A program made the translations under genes and the position numbers. The notes under the pieces were generated by a model, which did no database searches, had not been told where the DNA came from, and saw nothing but the letters and a program-made list of their open reading frames with translations. Positions 15,001 to 28,800 of a stretch of DNA of 64,000 nucleotides are shown in pieces. Positions within the stretch are counted from its first letter, which is position 1, and every line of letters starts with the position of its first letter. Origin of the DNA: Sepioteuthis lessoniana (Eukaryota > Mollusca > Cephalopoda > Myopsida > Loliginidae); assembly GCA_963585895.1 (NCBI GenBank), contig OY757939.1:31782530-31846529 (forward strand), read 5' to 3'.

Positions 15001-16876
15001 AGTAAAACAGAAATTCAGTCATCATTTACACCTGATGTAATGATGGAAACAACAAAATCTAAAAATACTAGTATCATAATATCAAATATCAAAACTTTGA
15101 AAAGGATGCCGATTAATAAAATAATGAAAGAAGAAAAAAGTTTAACAAATGTTCCTACAGATATGAAAACATTAGAAATTATTAATATAACAGATACTAT
15201 ACCTTCAAATATAACAATAGCAAACATCTCTCATGCAGTATCAAATACCACACATGTGACAAGTATAAACAATACTGAATCAACCAAAAAAGAAACAACA
15301 ACAATTATACCTTCTGACATGGGGCTAGCAGACAATGGAATGGAAAATAAAACAAAAAATAAAAGTGTACAAGAGGTTTTTGAAAAACAAACTGTACAGA
15401 CAACAAAAGCACTAATGAAAACTTTTAATTCAACTACTAAAAAAGAGACTGCAACCAAAGTTTTACTAACTGATAAGGTATCAAAAATGCATACAAGTAT
15501 TCCACTAATGGCACTCATTACACAAAGAATAGAAACACAACCATCAAACATTACAACAGATAAAAAAATACTACTTACCATATTTACAAAAGAAAAAACA
15601 ACAGACATCCCAATAAAAGATAAAATTTCAACATTAAGTTCCTTCACTACACAGAAAAAGCCCTTAACTAAAACTTCAAAAATTACTACAAGTGAAAAGT
15701 CTGATAAACAAATGCCCTTTCTATTAGGTACTGAAATGATCACATCAACTCATCATAGTATCAAAACAATAGAAATAGATTCAAAAAAACCTGTAACTGA
15801 TCTTAGTTTAAAATCTGATCCAATTCAACCTACACTGACTTCAAAAAGTCATTTACATTCCTTTATATTTCATATAGATAAGTCACTAGTTTCAGAAAAA
15901 ATGTCTGAATCAACTTTGCCAGTGATTGATTGGGAAATCATACCAAAAAAGAAAGAGCTTCATGTATCAACTCAATCAAGCATTTCTACATTAATTCAAA
16001 AACTTAAAACTATTGATCCATATATAAATCAAATAGATAAAGAAAAAGGACTAAACATAACACTTTCTCCTTTGAAAAGAGTTAAGGATATTGGTACCAT
16101 AGGTTTGTACAATGTTTCATCAAATATGACAACACCACATACAAAAAAAGAAAACATGACATATTTAATCAAATCAACAAACAAACTTTTAACACCATAT
16201 ATCACTAATGTTATTATTGATGAGAGCACAATACCAGAAGAAATTCCCACCAAAGCCTCACTATCTATAAGCAGCAAAAGTAGTACCACAAGTTTTCAAA
16301 GTATTGAAGATACACTTTCAAATCAAGTGTCAGTATTAGAGAAATATTCATCTACACAAACAACTAAATTTACTCTATCAGATTTTTTAAACAAATCATT
16401 AATTTCATTCAAGGATATAAAATATTTTAGCCCAAAGTCTATTAAGACAACCATGACAAGTAAAACCCTAGTCTATCATGTAACTCCAACTTCATCAACA
16501 AATTATTCAGCAAGTATCTTTAAAAAACATTACTCCATACCAATAAAAAGAATTCTTGACATAACAAGGGAGAAAATATTACAAAATGAAATAAGTACTT
16601 TGCCATTTTCTAAAACACTTCTACGTGATATATATGATTCAGTGAAAACTCAAACATCTGAAAAATCTATAGTTAGTTCAATTGAAAGTTTAACTCCAGT
16701 AACAATGACTGGAACAACTATAACAATAACTTTTCAAAATACCAGTACTAAAAGCCAATCTCCAACCACCTATACAACCTCAATACCTATTTCTTCAGCA
16801 AGCACAAAGCGAATTATTTCAACAAGCACTAGTAGTAGTTCATCTGATATAGTGACATCTCATGGTGAAAGGGCAG
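1..16876 (+). CDS. Exon 1 in window: 16.9-kb Thr/Ser/Lys-rich mucin region
   Basis: One frame stays open from base 1 to the donor at 16877 (GCAG|GTAAGT), phase 1. The product is rich in Thr, Ser, Lys and Ile with many N-x-S/T sequons, and is poor in Trp. The only Cys I found lie in four CATPA motifs plus one near 5056. Residues are arranged in degenerate 20-30-residue units: an FPxIST-DTELS type around 1500-3500 and a TKSxPI-IPTD type from about 8000 to 16700. No folded domain is recognisable. The lysine content is high and the proline content low for a classical mucin, so extended glycosylation is an inference. The exon begins upstream of the window. Many antisense open frames here encode Val/Ile/Phe-rich strings, which are just the reverse of AAA/ACA/ATA-type codons and are not genes. 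Confidence 0.9.
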
Positions 16877-19800
16877 GTAAGTGATATAGTTCAAATGATT
16901 TTTTTTTCTAATTCTAAAATGTAGTTACATTAAAAAGTCATGCAAATTTTTGTAGTATTTATTTCTGTTCTTTAGATACTAAATAGATCAATTGATTATA
17001 AGAAATTACATAAAAGTCATTTTAATTTTAAAAATAAAAGGGGATAAAAGTAAAAAAAACATGATTGTAAATAAATCAATATTTGATTAACAAACAAAAA
17101 TTCTCTTGCCCAGTCGGCTGGGGCTGTATAATACACCGACTGCATATCTGCAGTGTCAATGAGTGTCCTGGATATGACACTAACCAATCTGATGGTGAGG
17201 CTCCAGTAATGCAGGAGCTTTGGTGATGCAAAGTACCTCTTCATTGCTATTGCTCTCAGGTCCACTCTGGCTAGGAGTGGTAGCACCTGATAGTGTCCTA
17301 TTTTGGGTCAAATAGAACTAAACTGTAATTACGCTAACCTGAATTGCTTGAAATAGGACTGTTTTGACATTTAAACTGCCTATTTATGCTAAACTGAATT
17401 GTTTGAAATAGAACTGTTTTGACATTGAACTGTTTGTAAACAAAAACTATACTTACACTAAACTGAATTGTTTAAAATCTAATTCAGCATTAAATGACCT
17501 GAAAATGGTTAATACACCGAAAAACAACCAACTAACCAAGAATTCTGGTAAATTTGTTAATATTTCTAATGTGTATTCATATTATCTTTAAAACTTGTAA
17601 ATAGAACAGGGTTTTTTTATTAAAAAAATCATAAGAAAAGAAATCAAAATGAAAAATAAATATTTAGTGTTCAGTTATATATCTAAAAATGATTGGAAGT
17701 ATCACAGTACTTCTCTATAAGATGTACAAACTTTTGTTTGATTGTTTCATATTTTTACATTCCTTTAAAAAAAAAGAATAATATGAAGTAAAGAAAGTAA
17801 CAGAGTTATAGACTTTCAAATTCATTCAAATAAAACAAAATGATCCAACTTAATTGAATTAAATATAATATTTATGATATCAAAGAAATCAGATCAGTAT
17901 TCTCATTACTGCAATATTAATTCAGTTTCTAAGATGAAGAATTAATTTTTGTACGAGTAAATATTTTAAAAACTTGCAGCCCAATTTTATGAACAATACC
18001 GTTTTATATATTTAAATTATTATTTTCACTCTTTTATATTTAATATTTATAAAATTAAAAAAAAACAATGCAAAATTACAATTTATTATTCTATAAAGAT
18101 GAGATTAAGCATTAAAATGTAAACTAAATCAACATTGTTTTTTATAGTCAAAACAAATAAAAATCTATTATGTTTTTCATAGTTACTTTTACCAATTTTT
18201 TAAAAGTATGATTCAAAAATCACATAGAAAAAAGAAATATCTAAAAATGATCCAAACTGCTTCTTTAAGATGACATTGTAAAAGCAGAAAATTGCTCTTT
18301 TGCAGTTTTTCAGGGAAGTAAATTCTTGCTTTTATTAAGAGAATTCTGTTAAGACTGGAATGCATGATAATCTAAAGGTGTAATAACATATAAATATGGT
18401 GGATGACTAAAAATATCTCCACCAGGCTGTAATGATTTTTGTCTGATCACCCCCAAAATATGAAGTGTAGTATTATCCTGATAGAATATAATGTCTTTTC
18501 TCTAAACTAATTTCAAAAGCTTTTCATTGGTCGCTGCCTTCAGTCAATCTAATGAGGAACAGTACTTGTTTGAATCAATTGTTTGTCTCTCTGAAAAAAG
18601 CTGATAGTTGTAGATTTCTTTCCATTATTAACATATACACAGCATTATTACCTTTGGGTAAAGACCAAACTTTGTGGTATTATTAATATTAGGTTCATTT
18701 CACTTATTCCATGAGCTAGGTATTTTCATTATTTTCATTTAGTGAATCACACAGGAAAATATGGTCAAGTGAGTTTTTATTTACTCATGAGGAAGTTATA
18801 CATCAAAGCAACTAACAGGTACAAATTATTTTCAATACTTGATTTGGATATTTTGAGTATGTTGTCTATCTCTAAGGTCACATAATAATGATTACATTTA
18901 TAACTTGATTTGATTACTGTCTCCATGACTATAGGGTTAGCCTATTTACCAACCTCTCCGCTCAGGCAGGATATGACACAAGGTCAATTTTTAAGCGGAG
19001 TTTAACAGGTTTGAATTCAGAGTTTTCCTTCTCCTAGACTAGTTGCCTCATCAAGACTGAAGAATCCAGTCTGCCCTACTATTTACCCATAGCTGGAGGG
19101 AGAATAATTGGATTCATACCTTTCCCAAGGGTATTAGTGCTATGTGAAATGTAATGACTATAGGGTTAGAGTTCATTGAAAAATCTCCAGTATGAAACAT
19201 TGAAACCACAGTTAATATTATCAATTATTCCAAGAACTTTTCTATAAATTGCACAACTTTTTGTTTGAGTCAAATTTTCACATTTTTAAAGGAAAGAAAA
19301 TAATATGATGGAAAGTTTTATTTATTTTCTTCTATGTTCAGTGATGGAATCAATAAACAAAAATATGCCAATTTTAATAAAAAAAATGTACACTGATGTG
19401 CCACAATAAAATGTACACTGATGTGCCACAATAAAACCAAAATTGATCTTTTTGAATGGATTAGCTTAAACTAAATACTCTTAAGTCATCTAACAACAAA
19501 AATAGCACAAAAACTTAAGGCTATCTAATGTTAATTTATGATATTGTTTGTTTTTGTTCAGAAAAGACCTTATTTCCTGTTGCTGGCTTTGAACTAGTTG
19601 GAGATGATGAAATAACTCCTCCAATTCATTTACCCTCAAGAGTGGCATTTGGTACTTACTATTATGAAAATGTATATGTAAGTATTTTTTGTTTATAACA
19701 CATTTTCTACATTTCCATTTTTAAGAATATGTTCCTCAATTATTTGAAATCAAACTAGTACATATGATATGCAGATATCTTAAAAGTGATTGACTGTGGT

Positions 19801-22800
19801 GAACTCTAAGTATTTGGAGCTCTAACTTTCCCACTGTTAGATTATAATTGTTTTAAAATGATATAGATCCCTTTTAGATTTAACAATGATAAAAACCTTC
19901 AAAATCTGATAAACCATATATTAAAAAGTATTACAAGACATTCTTGAAATAGTTTTATACATATAGATATATAATGTTATACAATTACTTTTTCTTTGTT
20001 ATATATTTCATCTCTTTATACAAAATAAAAAAATTAAATATTTTCCTTAATGTTAGTTACAATCAATGAATAAGAAACAATCAAATACTGAAAATCATTA
20101 TTTAAGTTTCATAGAATATTTTTAAGATTATTTATTTATTTTTTTGTTATTGATAAAAAATTTAATGAAACTGCAATGGCTTAGACATACATAGGAAGTG
20201 ATTATTTTCCTTGTGGTCAAAGTTCTCTTACTTGTAGCAAAAAGTCATAATTTTCTAAAAATAAAATTCTCAGGAATACTAAAATATAGAAAATTTCTTA
20301 GAATTTTCTTTTCCTAAATTTGATATCCTAATTTGGGATTAGTTCTTGGTTAATGGCTTGTAAGCAGTTGTCCAAGTTTGAGAAAGATCAAATTGTAGCA
20401 TACAATGATTGTGGACAGTCACTTCTAATGAAACTAAGTTATTTAGCATATTGAATGATTGTTGGCAAAAATTATCACATGAGCTTTGTCAATCACATGT
20501 CGAAAGTGTGACCAGACATAGTCAGACAGTAATTAATCTTAATGGATACCCTACCAAATATCAAGTGGTCATAAATTGTTCTAACTTGTCATAAACTATA
20601 TCAAGTATCTAGTTTTATTTTTTTTCTATTATTTCAGCTGCCTGTTTTTTTGTTGTTTTCTTTTTGGTTTTTTTGTCCAATACTGAAAATTTATCTAGAT
20701 TAATTCATTCTTCAGACTAAAATGTTTAAATGTATTTTTGTTACAGGTAACAACAAATGGTTATATAACTTTTGGTAAAAAGCAGAACTTTCCTTCACCA
20801 CAAAGATTTCCTGATCCACCCAAGGTGGCAATGATAGCACCATTTTGGAGTGATCTTGTAGTTGAACGTCCAGGAAGAGTAACATATAAGTTTTATAAAG
20901 AAAATCAAAAGACTTTTCGTGCAGCTACCCAACTAATAGATTCCTATGAAGACAACAAAATCTCATTTGCCAACTGGATTCTTGTTGTTACCTGGGAGAA
21001 TGTGCAGCCATCCAATAGGATGAGGAATTTAACTGAGGTGGCCTTTTTTATCCTTTATATTCAGAATTCCCATATATTTAACCGAATCATCTCGTCATAA
21101 ATTTTGTAAAATATTGGAAATTAAAATTAGAGCCATGTTTATATTTCATTTAGCTATTAAGCTGTTTACTTTTTTGTATTTCTGTCTTAACTACAATCTA
21201 AAAAAAAAGACTTTAAACCACACTTTGATTTTAAGATCATTTCTTTATAATGATTTTGGTGTATCAAAAATATATTGCATATCTACTATAATTTGAGTCA
21301 TTGTCATCAGCATCATCATATCGTAAATTGTGAAAACCCAACATTATCATACTAATATCATTTAATGGATACTGTACTAAATGTACAAACTTATGGTAAA
21401 TACTTTTTCTAAGTATTATAGGAAAAATACATAAAAGTATTCAGATTTCTTTATATCTTTTTCTTTAGAACAGAGCAAAAATGACCAAAGATGATTATTA
21501 TCTTATTCAATAGCATATAAGCCTCCCCCATTCCTATTGGCATAATGGTTAGAGTGTTTGCTAATGGCCTGGGAGACCTGAGTTCAATCCCCTTGATGCC
21601 TCCTTACTTAACATTCAGTATTATAAGGTACAGATCAAGGGTAAAGTGAGTCAATCCTGGGAAAGGAGTAGCACCCTTTCCTACACCTTGGTGTAGTAGC
21701 TATTGAAAAGGGAACCTTCGGGCCATCCTTGACTATGGTTGCCAACTTTACTTACTTTACTTATTCCTATTTACCTCTAATATTACAATATTATGAAGTT
21801 AAGCTTGGTACAAGCACAAATAATCTATATCTAGGTAAATATACTAAATACAAGATCCAGAAAATATTTGTCATGGGAAGTAGATAAATAACATCAAAAC
21901 ATATAAATAAATAATATGAAAAATAGATATAAATAGACGATATTAAAATACAATCATGTATATTCATACTCCATTATTCATATACTGCTTGTATAAAAAA
22001 TCTTTTTTTCTTACATTTTTTTATGAATAAATGCTATTCTATAAAAGGTTTTATGTATTTAAAGGTTGCGACTTTTCAAATGGCACTCGTACCGACTCAA
22101 GATGAAAAGAATACCTTCTGTATTTTTACTTATTTGCCTGGAATGCAAACCTGGATGAAAACTGTTGATCATGCAGAAGTATCAATTGGACTTTCTGATG
22201 GAAGAAAATTCTATAAGCAAAACATACATTCCTTTTCTTTGTCTGCTTTAGAATTGCATCATATAGTAGGGAACACTGGTATGTATCATTGGCCTAAATT
22301 GCTTTTCAAGTTTCTGAATAAAGTAAAAATGCATTAATATACTACTCATACATATTTTTAAAAATTGTTATATAAGGTTTAATTTTGTAAGAATGCTTAA
22401 AAGATTATCTTTTTTATTTTTTAAAGTACAAGAGTTTTATTTTCTGTTTCAAGTCACCAAAAGATGAACTTTCATTAATATATGGATAACAATATTTCAA
22501 GTCAATTATAATCATTCAGTTCACAAGTTGGCATAGTTTGTTTTTTAGAAAATCAATTATATGGAACTTTATATCATAAAAGTTGAAATATTAAAAAGTA
22601 ACAAAAAAAACTTCATTAATAAAAAGAATTGTAAAAATAAGCAAAATACACCCCTGGACAAAAATATAAGACCACCTTCAAAAATGAAGAAAAAAATATT
22701 GTTTACAGTTTTTAAATTATGAAAATCAGATATGAGAAAGTTAAGGTTAAGAGAAATTTAAATTTAAAATAAGAAATTTCAATTCATTTTTTATATGTAT

Positions 22801-25800
22801 ATTAGCATTTATGCTAAATTTTAAAATTTATTTTTGACATAATTATGAGAGCACCAATAAAAGCTAATGAAAAAAGGACTTAATTGAATTGAAAAATTAT
22901 TATTATATAGTCAATATAATATAAAAGCAACTGTAATACTTAAAATACTAAAAGCATAAATGGCTAAAGGAACTAAATTATTTGAATTTGAGAAAGACAA
23001 GATTACAGCTCTGAAAAGAGTCAGAAAATCTCAGAGAGAAATTTCAAAGGCCTTAGGATGCAGTAAAACCGTTATCAGCAATTACTTGTAAAGTTCAAAT
23101 AAGTATGGAACAAGAAAACTGACTGGCAGGCCAGAAAAATTATCACCATAATTCAAGAGAAGAATTGTTCATGAAGTAAAAAAGATAACATCGTCAACAT
23201 CGAAAATATTGAAATCTCTAGTGGATGCTTGTTGCAGTACTAGAACAATTAGAAGGCATTTATTTAAACAACGAAAAAATTAAGCATAAGAAAAGAATTC
23301 ATCATCCAAAGTTAATTATTAAGCATAAAGAGAAGCAACTGAAATATGCTTGTCAAGTTAGATGGCCTAGATGACTGTCTAAATTGAATTTCTTTTCTTT
23401 CAGAAGTACTGGCACGCAAAAAATTTTCACTCAACAAGGCATAGTGGAGGAGGATCTCTTATAAGGGGGGGGTCTCGACAAAAAGCAGCAGATTATGTGA
23501 AGATGCTAAATAAGTTATCTCTTTCACAAGAAGGGTGTTGTCCATGTGGAGAAGAATGGATTTTTCAGTAAGATAATGCTGCCATCCACAATGCATGAAT
23601 AAAAAAGAAGTACTTGCTTGAACAAAAAATAAGACTTCTGAACTAGACCTCAATCCTATAGAAAATTTGTGGGGATTGATTGTTGCAAAAGTTTATGAAG
23701 GAGGTCAACAGTACTCAGCAATTTTTGAACTCAAAAACGCAATCTTAGACACATGGGAAAAATTCCTTTGGTTTAACTTCAGAAATTAGTTGATAGTATG
23801 CCTAGCCAAATTTTTGAGATTATCAAAGCTAACAGCGGATCTACAGAATATCAAATAAAAAATTTGCCTTTACATATTTTCTATAGTTCTGCTCATTGGT
23901 CTTATATCTACGTCAAAACAAAATTTTAAAATTAAGCATAAATGCTAATATACATATAAAAAATGAATTGAAATTTCTTCATATTTTAAATGAAATTGTC
24001 TTTATGCCTTATCTTTCATATACCTGAGTTTCATAATTTAAAAATTGTAAACAATATCTTTTATTTTTGAGGATGGTCTTATATTTTTGTCCAGGGGTGT
24101 ATTTTAAAGATAATTTCCCAAAAATTTTACTTATTACGATTGACATCTAGTATTTTAAAATGTTAGAAACTGTAGAGACAATTCATCTGAAATCTAACAA
24201 AGACTGAAATATTAAAAACTGATATCTTAACTATGATAAAGTAGAATATCCTCATTTAATACAAATTTTGATTTTCTAGGATTATATGAGAAAGGATATT
24301 AACAAAAACAGTTTAAAAATTAGAGGAAAATTTGGTGTATTAAGTCTGACAAATAATAAAATAATCATATGAGAATAAAAAGTTATTGATTTTTGGTTCA
24401 TAGATATAAAAATTTATGGAAGTTTTGCTTTTTAGCAAATTCCTCTGAAATTAAAACAAATTAATTTTTATATGCTATAACTTTCATTGGTTTGCTCCTT
24501 TGAGTAAAAACTTTTAAGTTTTGTTTTTTATTTATTGTATTTCTCAGGTAAGGCAGGTGTTTGGGTTGAATCAATTCAAAACCGACTGGATTATCGTAAA
24601 AAGAAATGCTCAACATATGCAATAAATTATGGGTATTGGGCAAAATCTATTCCTCATACCTGCCCATGTACACAAAAGCAAGCCACTGCAGATTTCCGTT
24701 TTAAGCTTATCATAAAGGACAAAGATTTCACAACATTTGAATCTGTTTTTGAGCAAGATGGTATAAAAGAACAATGTGTTTATATTCCTGGCCCTTATGG
24801 TGGTGGCACTCTTACAACAGGTCAACCATATGGAGGATCTATCAGCATCCCCTATACTTCACTTAGTGACCAATATATGAAAAAACTTTGCTGTGACAAA
24901 AAGCCATCTTACTGCAAGCAATTCTATTATCACAGACCATCATCAGGATGTAAGAATTATCAACCACCACGATTAGGTAAGCTAAAAACTTATTAACTAT
25001 AATTGAATTGTCCTTCGAAATAAAGTAATGGAAGTAAATAATGGAGTGTAATTCGACAATATATAAAGAAAAATTGATAACAAGGTAATCCAAGTAGGAG
25101 AGATTTATTGAGAAGCAAAGTTGACACCATAGCATCTCGGTTCTAATGAACCATCATCAAGACTATGAGGGATGATATTAGTGATGTTAAATCAACGATG
25201 AATGTTTAAAAGTGCAAAATACAAAAACCTAGGGAGAGTTTGTATAACAAGAAAAAGTTGGCAGTTTAATTAGTGAATCAGCATTTGTTTTAAATTACAT
25301 CATTTGACTTATTAGAAATATTGTGTAGAAATATTGTGTAGAATTTATGTTACGTTTGTTTATTGAGAAAGATTTCGAATCATAAGGCGGAAGAAAAAGA
25401 AAAAGAGAAAGCATAAAACTATGAGATATGTGGAATATATTAACTAAAGATGGAATATATAGTAGCTATTTAAAATGGGTTTGCTCAAGTAAGGAGAAAT
25501 ATTATAAGCTATTTAAAATGGGTTTGCTCAAGTAAGGAGAAATATTATAAGCCCGGACGAGTATTTAGGGAATTACAGAGTGAAATAGCAGCAGCTTCAA
25601 AAATTCGTCTTTGTCTTTTATTATGAATGTAAATTAAAATATATTGGTGAAACATCTCAGAACCTTCACATTCATTTGAAAGAACACAAAAGAGACATAA
25701 GAATTGGTAACTTAAACAATGCACTATTTCGACACATTTCTCAATTTAATCCTAACTTTGATTTCAATTCTGTAAAGATGCTCATTTGCATTCATAATAA

Positions 25801-28800
25801 AAGACTAAGACGAATTTTCAAAGCCACTGCTATTTTACTCTGTAATTCCCTAAATACTCATCCAGGCTTTTATAATATTTCTCCTTACTTGAGCAAATCC
25901 ATTTTAAATAGCTACAATATATTCCATCTTTAGTTAATATATTCCACATATATCATAGTTTCATGCTTTCTCTTTTTCTTTTTGTCTTTCTTTTTCTTCC
26001 TCCTTTTGATTCAAAATCTTTCTCAATAAACAAACGGACACAATATTTCTAATAAATCAAATGATGTAATTTAAAACAAACAAATGCTAATTCACTAATT
26101 AAATGGCCAACTTTTTTTTGCAATACAAATTTTCCCTAGGTTTTTGTATTTTGCACCTTTCAACATCCATCATTGATTTAACATCACTAATATCATCCCT
26201 CATACTTCTGATGATGGTTCATTAGAATTGAAACTTTATAGTGTCGACTTTGGTTCTCAATAAATCTCTCCTTCTACTTGGATTACCTTGTTATCAATTT
26301 TTCTTTAAATAAAGTAATATAAATACAATTGTTAATTAAAAAAAATTAACGCTTAAAAGTTAACTGAGACTATGGACTTACAGTTGTTACATAAAAAGCA
26401 CAAGGCATAAAAACATGATTAAAATCAACACTTTCTTTCATCACTACCAATAAATGGAGAAGAGGGTAAATGCAAACAAAATATTTAATTCTTTTGACAA
26501 AAAATTATCAAAATTATGGTATTAATAAGATGATATAAAGAAGTGCTAAATGAATTAATTTTTATTTTAATTAGAATATTGTTACACATTTGAACATTCA
26601 ACATTTTAAAACATTGTTTTTAGGTTGGTCATGGGGTGATCCTCATTTTCATACAATGGATGGAAAAGATTATACATTCAATGGATGGGGTGAATATGAA
26701 ATGGTGTACATGAGAGATGGTACTTTTCGAATGCAGATTCGAATTGAAGATGCAATCTCAAATGGCTTTGCTATGAAGTCATCAGAATCATCAATTGTTG
26801 AAGTAAGTCCTATTGAATAAAAAGTTTATGCAAAGATCAATTATATTTTATAGAATACTCTAATCTTTTCAGTTACTTGCTGCTCATTATGGTCTTAATT
26901 TATGCTCCATTTATTACAATATCTGAGGTCCGACTGAAAAGTTCATGTAATGTGATCAAATGAGATTTATCTTTTGCCATAGGCCTCCTTGCAGAGTTTA
27001 GATCTCATTAGTCAAAAAAAGTCATCAACAGCAGATATGATATCATCTTATGATCTTTTCTACCCACCTTTATATAATCAAGAGCATTTGTTTCTGTAAT
27101 GATTTACAAGATCTTGAACTGTAAACAAATTTGAGTTTTTAACAGTTGTGTCATAAAAAGAAATATTTTCTATTCTAGTTAAAACTGTCACATTAAAGAA
27201 AAAGACAAAATTGATAACATTATACCTTATAATATAATTCTTGTTTTGGCAAATTCTAGGTATGACACTAAACTACATCTGGTAGTGAGGCTACAGTTCC
27301 GGAGCTCTGGGGAGTGTGGCGTCACACTTTTGTTGTCATTACTCTCAGGTCAACTCTGACCCAGAATGGCAGTATTTGTTAGGATCCTATCTATGAGTCA
27401 AATAGATCTGTTTGAAAATCATTAGTATTAAGAATAGTTACTTGAAACTATAATTGTTTACAAATGATTATCATTAGTTACTTGAAACTATAGAATTGCT
27501 TGCAAAAAAATGTCTGACTTTGGCATTAAATAGCCCAACAAGAGTTGATATGCGATAAAACCAACCGCCCATTGTTTTTGGCTTCTTAAAAGCCTTTTTA
27601 AACTTTATATTCTAAAATCATAATCAAAAAGAAGATATAATTATCATGTCTTTTATTTTTAGGTGACAATTTCTGACAACAGAGATGACATAAATATTCT
27701 CATCAATCGTACAGAAAAATACACTATGTCATCTTTTGCTGAAAGCTTGCAAAAGCCAAACGTGATTATTAAAAAGTCAAATGACTCTTTGCTTATAACT
27801 TTCAAAAATGGAGTAGCAGTTAAGGTAAGTGAATCTATTAAAGCAACAAAATATCAATAGGAAAGAATACAAAAAAATGTAAATTCATTGGAAAATAGGA
27901 TGAAATAATCCTAAAGTACCGTTCTTTCATTCATATACATTAAAAAATCAAATACCAAAGACTACAAATCATAAATCAATCTGGAAACAATTGGCACAGC
28001 AGCCATTTATTATAATGATGACACTTTAATATCAACTCAAATCTTGTGTTTAGCAATCTATCTAGGTTTTCTAAGCACAATCTACACTCAGCTTTGAACC
28101 TTCTTTCCTTAAATGCTGGAATCTATTTTACTATTTGTCATTTTACATCAGGAGATCTACTAGTATCATTTCTTACTTTCCAAACAAAATAATAGAGATG
28201 TACAATTTTCATAGTTTTTGTCTGAAAAATTCAACTTATGGTTATACTAGTGACTTTTTCACTTTTCCTGTGTTTTCCTATTTTTATCATCCTTGTCTTT
28301 TGCTTTACCTCTGACTAGATATATGACATTGTGGCATGATTCTTGCCACACAAAAGACATTCTTCCCTTTGTCCACAACCACATTTAGGCTCTCTGGCAC
28401 CACTCTGCACTTCCAGAATTCTAGAATTATGGCTGCTAAATAATCAGCCAAATAGTCTACCCCACCAGTTAGAACCAGTAAAATGCCTCCTAATTAGATG
28501 AAAGAACAACTTTATAGTTGGTATGCATTTGATAAAAAGGGGGTGAACTACTATGAATGCACCTTCTACCATTATTGTTAACAATGCTCTTCTGTATTGT
28601 TTCAAACCTACGACATTAATAGGATTTGCTGTAAGTTAATCTGTAACTGATTTGTGGATATGTCTTGCAACTGCTGATATATATGGGAGCAGTTAAAACA
28701 CTGCATGAAACTTTTAGTAACAGCTTCAAATTTTGTGAACTTTTAACTCTTTAGGTTTTATATCAGCTACTTTAGCTTTGAGGAATGTAGCACTTTTTAG

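Noticed and set aside
1419..16289. Many antisense open frames of 60-286 codons under the giant exon
   Set aside because: They encode monotonous Val/Ile/Phe/Ser strings, the mirror image of A-rich Thr/Lys/Ile codons on the coding strand, and have no domains.
17017..17286. Reverse-strand open frame of 89 codons
   Set aside because: Falls on the family C SINE-like repeat.
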